A DNA stretch of 64,000 nt from Antedon mediterranea (taxonomy: Eukaryota > Echinodermata > Crinoidea > Comatulida > Antedonidae). The notes beneath the pieces were generated by a model. It was not told the origin of the DNA. It searched no databases and was given only the letters and a program-made list of their open reading frames with translations. This document shows positions 32,640 to 43,259 of this stretch, piece after piece; the first letter of the stretch is position 1; each line of letters starts with the position of its first letter. The DNA lies in assembly GCF_964355755.1 (NCBI RefSeq), contig NC_092678.1:12434922-12498921 (forward strand), written 5' to 3'. A program made the position numbers and the translations under genes.

Positions 32640-33420
32640 TATGTTGTACCCCAATCAATTTTAGTGCTTTTATATAATTGTTTTATTTTGCCTCATATTT
32701 CATTTGCATTAGAAGCTTGGGGTAACACTTATAAAACTCATTTAAAACCAGTATATTTAACACAAAAACGTATTATACGCACATTGACTTATTCTGATAG
32801 ACTAGCACCAACATCATTATTATTCAAAGAACTTAAAATTTTAAATATTTATCAGCAGCATCAGTATTTAATTACTTTATTTGTTCATGATAGTTTACAT
32901 GGTAAATTTCCAGATACAACTCCTAAATATTTTTTGTATATTAATTTTCGTTATTCATCAAGGTCTCAGACTAGAGAAAAGTTGTATGTACCAAAATATA
33001 GAACAAACATAGGACAACATTCCATCAAGTATTCTGGTGCAAAGCTCTGGAATGAAATCCCGGATGATTTAAGGTTTCTAACAAAAAGCAAATTCAAAAA
33101 AGAAATGAAAACATACTATTTGTTTGTATAGTGATATTTATTTATTTTATAAGAGAATTATATTGTATATATTTGAGAGAAAGTGTATTTAAAAAAAAAA
33201 AAAAAATGTTTATGTATATTAATTTTATTTTAGACAAGTAGCCCTTATTTATTTATATAACTATTATACTTCAATGTTTAGGGGCTGAACTTGATTAGTT
33301 TTAACTATTTTTTAGCCCTTCCCTTGATATAATTATTATTATCTGTATATTATTACAATGTTTATAATTTATATTTATGGGTAAATAAAGAAAGAAAGAA
33401 AAGAAAGAAAGAAAGAAATA
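32640..33420 (+). pseudogene. LINE 3' end with (AAAG)n tail
   Basis: An intact 155-codon frame from 32,664 gives the C-terminal part of a LINE ORF2: YNCFILPHISFALEAWGNTY, QKRIIRTLTYSDRLAPT, GAKLWNEIPDDLRFLTKS. A short AT-rich 3' UTR and an AAAGAAAG tail at 33,384-33,418 follow. It is a 5'-truncated insertion in FGF intron 2. The open frame suggests a fairly young copy. Confidence 0.85.
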
Positions 33421-33474
33421 AGATAAGAGTTTGTATTTAAAATGTTAGCATAATTAGCAATAGTAACTATTTTT

Positions 33475-34172
33475 AGTCGCGTGCAACACGGCTCTACAGC
33501 TCACTATGTCGGTCGGTCTGTCGGTTGGTCGTTCGGTTAACACTAACTTGTATATGGCATTATCTTAATATCAGTTTCATCTAGCTAAGTCAATTTTTAA
33601 GAGTATATTCCTTATCGCCAGGACTCGACGTGGTTATGTTTTTTACGGTGCGCAATCAAAAATTACGCGGTCTACGCACGATTTAACGAAATCACTTTTG
33701 TAATCATATTTTCACAAACATGAATCACAATTAAATACAATTTGGTACTCATAAATTTCAGGTCATATTTCATCATATATATCGTGTGTAGCGTATATAA
33801 CGCATGCGTACGCGCGCTTAAAATTTTCTAAATTGTCAAATTTATTTTCGATGAAATTAGAGTACGTTTCAGGCAATTTTAAGCGTTGAAAAAATTGCAA
33901 TGAGTGCGCAGATTTTTACACGCGCACTGCACGTTAAACGTTAATACGCACTCTTTTGCCCGATTTATGTTTTACAACCTTTCTTTAATAATGTCATCAT
34001 ATTTGATTCACTTTCCAACTCGAAATTAAGTTATACGAGCACGTTAAATGTGACAGTCTACGCACGTGTAAATTAAAAAAATATAAAGGTTTTTAAACAT
34101 TTTCAACATTTTTAATGCAATTTCGGTCGGTTGGTCGGTCGGTCTAACTGCAACCATGTATATGGCCTTGTT
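33475..34172 (+). mobile_element. GGTC-rich MITE family, copy B
   Basis: It starts AGTCGCGTGCAACACGGCTC, then GTCGGTCGGTCTGTCGG. The interior is closely similar to copy A (CGGTCTACGCACGATTTAAC, CGCATGCGTACGCGCGCTTA). It ends GGTCGGTCGGTCTAACTGCA with GTATATGGCCTTGTT. It lies in FGF intron 2. Confidence 0.75.
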
Positions 34173-34501
34173 ATAAAATACTGTACTATTAAATCACAAG
34201 AAAATAAAATATCACGACATTATTACGCTGCAAAATGAAATGGTGGCTTAGTGGTTTAGATATCATTGTACAAGTTGAAATCCTGTCAGTTGTCAGGATT
34301 TGTGTTGGTACAATCATTGATGTATAGTTAATTAAAGATATATTGACCAAACCCCCACCCCATCCCCCCCCCCCCTTTACAAATTAATTCTGGTTTTTTT
34401 TTAATATGCAGTTTTATTAATCTTCTTCTGCATGTTTTTGGGGGACAATACATTTACTTGTTAACAGTGGTTGTTAATTCTCATTTCAGATTGATACGTA
34501 C

Positions 34502-34608
34502 CTCTCGTACAGAAATCCTTCCATTTGTGTTCATTGATAAGTAACGATTGGTACCAAGACCCTTGATGACAAACAAGTTTGGACCAACAACTGAAACTGC
34601 GAGCCGAA
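34502..34608 (-). CDS. FGF-family gene, exon 2
   Basis: A GTTTACAG acceptor, 107 nt, and a GTACGT donor. The exon encodes RLAVSVVGPNLFVIKGLGTN and RYLSMNTNGRISVRE. This is the core signature of the FGF trefoil (V..GVV.IKGV.S.RYL.MN..G+L). Known FGF genes have a middle coding exon of close to this length. Phase 1 in and phase 0 out, matching both neighbours. Confidence 0.9.
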
Positions 34609-34955
34609 CTGTAAACAAAACGCACATTACTAAAATGATCAATTAAAATAAATTATACAGGAATTTCATTATTTAATACAAGTTAGGCACATTATTAAGA
34701 TACTTTTTTTTATTGAATCTATTTGTCATCTCATTATAAACATAAGATAAAATACATTTATATAAAATAAATACATATTATACATCTTCAAAAATAAAAC
34801 ACAAGGCGGGAATTATGAATACATGAGATGCATTTAACTAAATACCAATGTGGTCCCTAAGATGTGGTCCCTGTGACCGACTGCATTTATTACGTTATAC
34901 ATGTCTTTGAAAAAATCTATGATAATATTCAACAATATGTTTGCTATTTATTTAC

Positions 34956-35256
34956 CATGGTTGTCTCTACAATTCCGTGTACCAGTAACACGTCCGTCGG
35001 GTCCAATCCGAAGAAAATATCCTGTACTTGAAAATAACTTTATACTATGCACGTTGTCGTTTTGATGTATTTCTGTGTAGTTTAAGTCGTCTTTTAGAAT
35101 TTCAGCTTGATCTTTTTGGTAGTTTAAATGATCGTAATACAAAGTTTCATTAAAATCAGTTTCAATATTGCTTTGAGCCAGTTGACATTTGCCAGTCTGC
35201 ATCGTTAGAATCAAAGAACAAACCCACAGCAAACGTATCTTCTTTACTGAAGGCAT
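34956..35256 (-). CDS. FGF-family secreted growth factor, exon 1
   Basis: The first ATG is at 35,256-35,254 (MPSVKKIRLLWVCSLILTMQ), a good signal peptide: a basic start, a hydrophobic core, and probable cleavage after TGKC. After a variable N-terminal segment with NETLYYD and NYTEIHQN glycosylation sequons, the FGF core begins: SIKLFSSTGYFLRIGPDGRV and TGTRNCRDNH. It ends at a GTAAAT donor in phase 1. Spliced to 34,502-34,608 and 31,490-31,756 it gives 224 residues, normal for an FGF, which signals through FGF receptor tyrosine kinases and heparan sulphate. The first strand (LFSSTGYFLRI..DG.V.GT) is most like the FGF7/10 and FGF9 type, but the subfamily is not settled. Confidence 0.88.
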
Positions 35257-35615
35257 TATACAGCAGTATGACAAACCTATAAAAGTATAGAGCTTGTATA
35301 CACAATGTTTTTTTTTCTTATTGCAAGTGCTTATACGTGATTGGTTGCTTTTTATAGAAATGCTAAATGCAGGGCTTTCAATTTTTCAAATAAAACAAAT
35401 GTGAAGATTGACCGTGTGGGTTATTCATTTGGCAAGTGAATACTCTCTTTTAAGTAGCTATGTGAAACTAATTGTGTTGCGTAGCACTGTGTAAATTATA
35501 TATAAATCATACTGTAAATTCTAGAAGCAGTGCTCATATTCGGAACATGATCTCATAATCGCGTCGAGCATAGCTCATTCGCGAAAGTTCCGTATTTTTT
35601 AGTTTTATGAAAAAA

Positions 35616-35687
35616 TGTCTCTGGCGGGATTCGAACCTGCAACCTCTCGCTTACAGGGCGAGTATCATACCACTAGACTACAGAGCC
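35616..35687 (-). tRNA. tRNA-Thr (anticodon UGU)
   Basis: The minus strand folds as a cloverleaf. The acceptor GGCTCTG pairs with CAGAGAC with one mismatch at pair 2. A-box-like TAGTCTAGTGG; anticodon stem CTCGC/GCGAG around loop CCTGTAA (anticodon TGT); B box GGTTCGAATCC. One A-C mismatch occurs in the T stem. A TTTTTT run follows directly, as a Pol III terminator. It lies 360 bp upstream of the FGF start on the same strand. The two mismatches leave some chance of a tRNA pseudogene. Confidence 0.7.
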
Positions 35688-35699
35688 ATATATGGTATT

Positions 35700-36165
35700 T
35701 TCACAGATTTTCACCCACCAGATACATTCTCTCATGCAACAAACGCCCTCACAATCAGTAGAGGCCTAACAAGTCAGAATTTTAACTTTAATTCGCAACG
35801 GTTTTTAGAAATAATCTCGTCGAGCATAGTTCATTGTGTAGGCCTACACATGTACACATATACCTCCATGGTTCACGTAAAAGTAAAGGCCTTCAATAAT
35901 AGTTAAATTACTAAAACAAATTGTAGTTCACGTAAAGTAAATGCATTTAATCAACATAATTGATTAGTTGAATATCTAAAACAAATTAATTGCAGTAGGC
36001 CTAGTTCACGATACGTTGAACCACTAAAATATTTGTATTTAATATTGAATGTCGCCACCAACGGCCATTTTGCTGGATGTGAACAACAGCGCGATTGTGT
36101 GAAAATAACCCTGTGATATCCACAAATTTTGCTAGGCAACGCTAAATTTTGTCGTAAAAGAAAAA
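35700..36165. other. Non-coding repeats upstream of the tRNA
   Basis: No exon. TCGTCGAGCATAG occurs here (about 35,816) and at about 35,560, on both sides of the tRNA gene. Confidence 0.4.
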
Positions 36166-36169
36166 AATG

Positions 36170-36270
36170 GAACAGAAGCGTAGTACTGAAAACTAATGTT
36201 ATCAGATCTACGTTTCGCGGTACATCTAAGATAGATAAGGTAGGTATCCAAGGCGGAGATTTGTACCGAA
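36170..36270 (-). repeat. Dispersed repeat family R1, copy 3 (inverted, partial)
   Basis: Reverse complement of GATGTACCGCGAAACGTAGA and TACAAATCTCCGCCTTGG, shared with 15,345 and 51,571. Confidence 0.75.
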
Positions 36271-37309
36271 GTTTTTAAAAATGGCATGTTGCACAAGAAA
36301 TTATGCGCGCACGCGAATTTGAAAATTGAAAAAATGCGACAAATCAATTTTCTGTACGTTTCTGGTTATTTTGAGCATTTCAAAATTCTCAATATTTTTG
36401 GCGTATTGCGCACATTTTTTTCGCGCATCGCACGTAAGTAACGTAGAAATGTTTACCTTGATTTCAGCTCTTTACCTCTTCTGTTCAATTCTATTCATTT
36501 CCATGAACTTCAAATGCATAATAACAACACAGGTGCACGTCAAAGTTTAAAATCGTGCGCTCGGAATTAATTCAAATTTATGTCAAAATATACCGTACCT
36601 ATTTTGGATCTATTATAGCTCCTCGGGGTGAAAGGTGACCAATTGTTGTAATTTATTATGGAACAGTTGTAGATATGAAATTCATATAAAATATTGGTCG
36701 ATCGGATGTGGTGACCTCATCATATTGCCACCGGAATTTAAATAAAAATATTTTTCTCTGTTTCTTCATAGATCACCACATCAAACAGAGCGCATTGCAC
36801 TCATGCATGCTCTATTGTATTCTAAAATTGTTGATATGCTTGTTGTTAATCAATTATCTATCGTATGTGTTACCGCCATTTTATTTTGGTGATGTCATAA
36901 AATTTGAAACGTGGGTCACGAAATTTCAACTATACAATATATATAAATAATTATAGCTCCTCCAAATAAAAAGTAACCTTCGTGTTTTCAACTGCCATGG
37001 AAGCTGTTGAATCCTAGATATGAATTTATGTAAAAATGTTTCATATCGGATGTCGTTACGTCATCATAATGTTTAGTCTTTTTTTTAATTAAAAAAGTAG
37101 TATTTTTATAAGTTTCCTCATAGTTTAACACATTCAAATGAGTGCGTATCCAGGTCTACGTACCAGATTTTCCTCCAAAATGTTAATACATGTTGTTGAT
37201 AGACGATGTCTTTCGAAACTTTTATCTTCATGTTTCATTTTAATGACTTTATCATGGTAAACCTTAGAATTTAATTGTGTCCCGTTTTTTTCACCTATGT
37301 ACAGTCACA
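36271..37309. other. Non-coding old repeats, no gene seen
   Basis: AT-rich, with CGCGCACGCG-type pieces like the interior of the GGTC MITE family. No supported exon. Confidence 0.4.
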
Positions 37310-37830
37310 TATGTAAGAAAAACTAGCTCCAGCTCGATATTTGTGCCAAAATAGATTTTATTGGCTAACTTTGTTATTTTTGAGTTGCTGAATTAAAAAA
37401 AGTTAGGTGCCATTTTTTTCGACCATTCCTTCAGCCGCCATTTTGTATTTCAAAATGTCCGATATTCTACACTGAACTTTGTCATCCATGGTATCATCGG
37501 AAAGGGAATGTAATACTGATAATTTTATCCCATTACAACCATATCAAAAAAGTTACATAGTTATTTAACAATAAAACAAATCACGTGACCCAAAAAGGTC
37601 AAAAGGTCAACATTTTAATTTTCTCAAATACTTTACTGTTTGGTATCGTAGGATAGCTTTTTTTTAAATTCTGAATACAGTTTTACTAATATCTATTCGA
37701 TTTTCCTTTGTTTATTGTCATAATTTTACAATTATGTAAATAAATTGTTTTTAAATGTACAATAAAAAAGTCTCCTTTGTATTAAGATAAATACGTTTTT
37801 TTATTGGTTTTACCGTAATTCATTCAAATG
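37310..37830. repeat. Large inverted repeat, left arm
   Basis: Matches the reverse complement of 39,476-40,175, with about 85% or better similarity by eye. Shared blocks include CTCGATATTTGTGCCAAAAT, TTCAGCCGCCATTTTGTATT, GAAAGGGAATGTAATACTGA, TCACGTGACC and TACAGTTTTACTAATATCTA. Its inner end has GTATTAAGATAAATACG. Confidence 0.85.
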
Positions 37831-39475
37831 TTGGTAACATTTATCTGGTTATAATAACAATTTCAGTGTGTGAAAATACTTTAGTATAAGTTAAGTTTAA
37901 CTATCAAGATCCTCGATATGCCCGGTTTTCGCATTGCAAGTACAGTAAAAAACAAGATCAAACAACCATTGCTTTGCAGGTTGCGACGCAAACATGATCT
38001 TGGAGGTAAAGTAATTGATTGTAGTACCTTTTATTTGAGCAAGTTCATACAACTACTACAGCAAAAACGTAACAGTAAAAGTAATTTAGGTTTTTCTTAA
38101 TTCTGCTAGTTAATGTAGTTTTATTTATAACTATATCCAGTGCAGTGGCGTCTATGTTGTTTTTTCAAACATGGTTTTCTGCCAATAGCATGGTTGCTTG
38201 TTGTAAGCCTAGGCCTATATATATAAAGTAAATCGATAAAAAAGTTGTTGCTTATTTAAATTAATTTATGTACACATTCTTATATTATATATATTGGATA
38301 TTTGTGTGACCATAAAGGCAGGATAAAAAACAACTCATCTATACTGTGTATAAGTAGTCGAATAATCTTCCACTGTTCCAGATGATAACACAATTGATTG
38401 AATATACAATTAAATCGGTGGTATATGCTCATACACATAAGAATATAGATAATAATAATAATAATTCAAAACGCACCGATGACTGAAAAGCCGATTACAT
38501 CCCCTACCGGTGTGTGGTCGCACTTGAAATGCAGTAAAAGTACCGTAACAAAATTAAAATACACATTTATAAAAGGGAATTCAATAACTGAAATCGTTAC
38601 ATACGGTACATATTTATAAAGTGTCTCTGTAGTTAAAATATTTCGTTTTTCTAAAACTAATTTGAATATTATTGCTGGAAAGCGGATTTTGTTTCCCTTC
38701 TTTCCGATAAGTTCTTAAAGTTAAGTTACCACAAACAAGTATAGTTTGATTAATTATTCTATGTGACTTTTAATAATAACAACGTATATCTTGAAAGATA
38801 TAGTTAGGATTTATAGTTAGGATTTATATTGCGATAATCACAAACCATACGTAAAAATCAAAGGGATCTTTTAGACGTTAAAAACACCGTAATTCGTTTC
38901 TTTACAATATCGATTGGTATTTTGTAAAGGTAGTAAAGGCAGCAATAGGACACTGACTTTTCTTTATTTCGTGCTAATTGATCTTATTTTTTTTGTCTTA
39001 ATTCTTAAGATTTTTTCACTGTATAATAATATGAAATGCAAACATTCTGTTTGCTGCACTTAATCTGACGTTCAAAGAGAAAGAGAAAGGCATGCCAATT
39101 AACATTGGCATTGTGCACAGATGGCTTTAAATTGTTTGGTACCCGCTTTGACAAAAATACAAATGATACCATTCCCCGTAGCATTTTTTTATTTTTACGA
39201 AAAACAGAAATGTAAACTACTAAAAATAAAATAGATTCAGAATTTAAAAAGCTATCCTACAAAAAAAAAAAAAAAGATGTGATTTGACAACAGTTTATTT
39301 CACCTTTGTTCACGGACTATAGTTATTTTGATTTTGAATTAAATAACTCGGAAACTTGACATTGAAGTTAAGTGTAATCCAGTACCGTAGCCTACAGTAC
39401 TTATTCAGTATTAAGATAATATATAATATAATATAAAACATCTAAATGGACAATGACAAAGTAGAAAAAAAATCA
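37831..39475. other. Spacer between inverted-repeat arms
   Basis: No recognisable gene. An open frame of 60 codons at 37,918-38,100 (MPGFRIASTVKNKIKQPLLC) has no family features. Near 39,230 a further fragment of the arm (CAGAATTTAAAAAGCTATCC) is present. Confidence 0.4.
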
Positions 39476-40175
39476 AACAAACATTTGAATAAATTGTAAA
39501 ACCAATAAGAAAACCCGTATTTATCTTAATACGAAGGAGACTACTTTTTTCATTGTTAAATGAGTATAGCAAAGCATTTAATGAATAGGCAAACTGCCTT
39601 AATATGTGACATGTTTCGAGAAACTATTCTCGTCATCAGAAGAACAGAAAACAACGCCTAAAGTATACTTATATACCAATAGGACAGGTTGTATGTAAAT
39701 AAGAAAGTAATTAGCATGATAAAACAACAAGGAACATTTAAAAACAATTTATTTACATAATTGGAAAATTATGACAATAAACAAAGTAATATAGAATAGA
39801 TATTAGTAAAACTGTATTCAGAATAAAAAAATCTATCCAACGATACCAAACAGTTCAGTGTTTTGGTGAAATTGCATTTGACCTTTTGACCTTTATTGGT
39901 CACGTGATTTGTTTTATTTCGCAATTACTACGTAACTATGCGTTTATTGATATATGGGTGTAATGGAATAAAATAATCAGTATTACATTCCCTTTCCAAT
40001 GATACCATGGATGACCAACTTTAGTGTGGAACGTCGGCCAATTTCAAATACAAAATGGCGGCTGAAGAAGTGGTCGAAAAAAATGGCACCTAATTTTTTG
40101 GGATTCAGCATCTCAAGAATAACAAAGTTAGCTAAAAAAAATCTATTTTGGCACAAATATCGAGCTGGAAGACAT
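39476..40175. repeat. Large inverted repeat, right arm
   Basis: Inverted counterpart of 37,310-37,830, interrupted at about 39,555-39,745 by an insertion that carries a hammerhead-like motif. Confidence 0.85.
39604..39640 (-). ncRNA. Hammerhead ribozyme motif, Penelope type
   Basis: The minus strand reads CTGATGA, then CGAGAA-TAGT-TTCTC (stem II and loop), then GAAAC, then ATGTC followed by ACAT. CUGAUGA, GAAA and a GUC-type cleavage site with a very short third stem are the invariant core of the hammerheads found in Penelope-like elements. It sits in a roughly 190-bp insertion within the inverted-repeat arm. Confidence 0.65.
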
Positions 40176-40552
40176 AATAACCCGTACTATATGCTACACT
40201 GTATGTAGTGTGACTGTATACAGTATTAAAATGTGACAAAATAGATAGTATTCAACACCTACTTTGTGTGATAGGGTACATACCACCGGCACACAGAGCT
40301 ACACCACACTGGGCAGGGTCTAGGTGGGTGGGAATAATGAAATCAGATTATCTCTGCATAATAAATGATCCATCCAATGTTTGATTTACGGAGAAGCTAG
40401 CCCATCATATCAAAACGAGTTTTCATGTTCTTGAGAAAAATCCCACAAAATGTTTCCCAGACTAATAGGCTTATAAAATAATTTCTAGCCTTCAGAAACT
40501 TTCGTCATCACATCATCAACACTTCGCTTCGCGATAATGTGCCCAGGTAGCG
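40176..40552. other. Non-coding stretch, no gene seen
   Basis: No exon or element recognised between the inverted repeat and the truncated GGTC MITE. Confidence 0.4.
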
Positions 40553-41092
40553 ATTTTTTTTTTCGTACACAAAATTACTCGGTCTACGCACGATTTAACG
40601 AAATCACGTTTGTAATCATATCTTCACAACCATGAATCACAATTAAATAAAATTTGGTACTCAAAAATTTCAGGGCATAAATCCTCATAATGGCAATACA
40701 ATTACGTGCTTAGCGCATGTAACGCATGCGTACGCGCGCTTAAAATTTTCAAAATTTATTTTCGATGAAATAAGAGTACGTTTCAGGCAATTTTTAGCGT
40801 TTACAAAATTGCAATGAGTGCGCAGATTTTTGTGCGCGCACTGCGCGTTAAATGTTATTGCGCACTCTTTTTGCCCGATTTATGTTTTCTTGACTTAATT
40901 TTCAACTCGAAATTACGTTATACGAGCACGTCAAAAGTGACAGGCTACGCACGTGTAAATTAAAAAAATATAGATGTTTTTAAACATTTAAAAATTTTTA
41001 AACATGGTCAGTAATTTCGGTCAGTTGGTAGGTTGGTCGATCGGTCAGTAAACACTAATGAGCACGCGACTGCAGCCATCTATATGGCTTTG
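40553..41092 (+). mobile_element. GGTC-rich MITE family, copy C (left-truncated)
   Basis: The interior and right end match copies A and B (ACTCGGTCTACGCACGATTT, CATGCGTACGCGCGCTTAAA, GGTCAGTAAACACT, GAGCACGCGACTGCAGCC). The left end is missing. In its place is GCGATTTTTTTTTTCGTACA, the terminus of the foldback element at 8,054. Confidence 0.75.
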
Positions 41093-41454
41093 TTTACTCT
41101 CACTGCGGTGTGTATATTGTCAAAACAATAAAGATAAATAAAGAGTTGTTTCATCATTGTCGCAAGTGAAGGAAAGCCTCATCATCAGATCATCACTCAT
41201 CAGAATACTTTTTTTGGCGATCGCAAAATGATCATTATATAGAAAAATGAGAACAAATTTAAGTTCAGATAATTTAGCGTTTTTGTTAGGTTGATGACAA
41301 CTTTGACCAACATTGTAACTTATGAACTATTGTAAGGTCGCCTCTTTTAAAAATTGGGTTTGATGGAGTGAATATCAACATAATCGTTACAACAAAAAAT
41401 GGGGAGACATACAACGTGACTGGTTGTATTACTCTGGATGACTTATAACAACTT
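41093..41454. other. Non-coding stretch, no gene seen
   Basis: AT-rich, with short GATAAATAAAG and TCATCATCAGATCATCA runs. No exon recognised. Confidence 0.4.
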
Positions 41455-41685
41455 TTCAGCTTGATATCCAGATGTCCTAACCATTAGACCACTGGGGCTT
41501 TCATGGTATTGTTCGAACTCGATTGGATAGCGAATCTTTATATACACATTCAGAGTTCGAGTCTCGGTTGGGGCGACTTTTTCTCATTCTCACAGATTTC
41601 GTCATCTTTATCGTTTCAAATTAAATAATTAAATTTCAGTATATTACCGGGCGGTTTAGAATTAATGTTCTTTGCCTGATTTGTT
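41455..41685. mobile_element. tRNA-derived SINE, rearranged copy
   Basis: It shares CCTAACCATTAGACCACTGG and GGCTTTCATGGTATTGTTC (minus-sense tRNA 5' half) with 49,261-49,310. It then has the 3' half in the opposite orientation (GAGTTCGAGTCTCGGTTGGG, GCGACTTTTTCTCATTCTCA). It ends in ACCGGGCGGTTTAGAA, as in the other copy. The two halves of the tRNA-like region face each other. Confidence 0.6.
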
Positions 41686-41959
41686 TATACACAGCAAAAT
41701 TCTGATTCTTGTTTTAAGAAAAAAAAAACTTGTTTCAAGCAAAATATTTCTTGAAACAAGTAAATTTTGACTTGTCCGTATTTCAATACTTTTTGGCTTA
41801 CCAAGAATCGTAAAATTCTTAACAAGAATCACACAAATTCTTATCAAGAAAATTATTCTTACCAAGAAATAATACTTTAAGAACAATATTCTTACCAAGA
41901 ATTTAATTGCTTTTTTCATTCTTGTTTTAAGCAGTATCTGCCTTAAAATAAGTAACAAT

Positions 41960-43030
41960 TTATCGATTTTTTAAAATAGAATTCTTGTTTCAAGCAATAT
42001 TTTTCTTAAAATAAGTAAGAATATTCCGATTTGTATTTTTTTTGAATTCTTGTTTCCAGCAATATATTTCTTAAAATAAGTAAGAATATTCCGATTTGTA
42101 TTTTTTTGAATTCTTGTTTCAAGCAAGATATTTCTTAAAATAAGTAAGAATATTCCGATTTTTATTTTTTGAATTCTTGTTTCAAGCAATATTTTTCTTA
42201 AAATAAGTAAGAATATTCCGATTTGTATTTTTTGAATTCTTGTTTCAAGCAATATTTTTCTTAAAATAAGTAAGAATATTCCGATTTGTATTTTTTTAAT
42301 TCTTGTTTCAAGCAATTTTTTTCTTAAAATAAGTAAGAATATTCCGATTTGTATTTTTTGAATTCTTGTTTCAAGCAAAATATTTCTTAAAATAAGTAAG
42401 AATATTCCGATTTTTATTTGTAGAATTCTTGTTTCAAGCAATATTTTTCTTAAAATAAGTAAGAATATTCCGATTTGTATTTTTTAGAATTCTTGTTTTA
42501 AGCAATATTTTTCTTAAAATAAGTAAGAATATTCCGATTTTTAATTTTAATATTCTTGTTTCAAGCAATATATTTCTTAAAATAAGTAAGAATATTCCGA
42601 TTTGTATTTTTTGAATTCTTGTTTCAAGCAATATTTTTCTTAAAAAAGTAAGAATATTCCGATTTGTATTTTTTGAATTCTTGTTTCAAGCAATATTTTT
42701 CTTAAAATAAGTAAGAATATTCCGATTTGTATTTTTTGAATTCTTGTTTCAAGCAATATATTTCTTAAAATAAGTAAGAATATTCCGATTTTTATTTGTA
42801 GAATTCTTGTTTCAAGCAATATTTTTCTTAAAATAAGTAAGAATATTCCGGTTTGTATTTTTTAGAATTCTTGTTTTAAGCAATATTTTTCTTAAAATAA
42901 GTAAGAATATTCCGATTTATATTTTTAGTTTTCTTGTTTCAAGCAATATATTTCTTAAAATAAGTAAGAATATTCTGATTTTTATTTGTAGAATTCTTGT
43001 TTCAAGCAAAACTTTTTTTAAAATAAGTAA
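41960..43030. repeat. Left subterminal minisatellite, about 61-bp unit
   Basis: About 17 copies of a unit with GAATTCTTGTTTCAAGCAAT, TTTTCTTAAAATAAGTAAGA and ATATTCCGATTTGTATTTT. Diverged and inverted copies continue to about 43,250. Minus-strand open frames here are artefacts of the unit. Confidence 0.95.
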
Positions 43031-43259
43031 ACAAGAAGTCTATCAAATAAAAACCAGTAAATGTTTACTTATTTTAAGAAAAGTATTGCTTGAAACAAGA
43101 ATTCTATCAAATTAAAATTCATAAATTCTTACTTATATTGGGAAAAAAATTGCTTGAAACAAGAATTCTATAAAACATAAATCATTAAAAATTTATTTTA
43201 AGAACGATAAATGAATACTCATTTTAAGTAATATTTTACTTAAACAAATAAATTCAAGA

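Noticed and set aside
41971-42631. Minus-strand frames repeating an IQIGIFLLILRKILLET-like unit
   Set aside because: Products of the 61-bp subterminal repeat; broken wherever the unit length changes.
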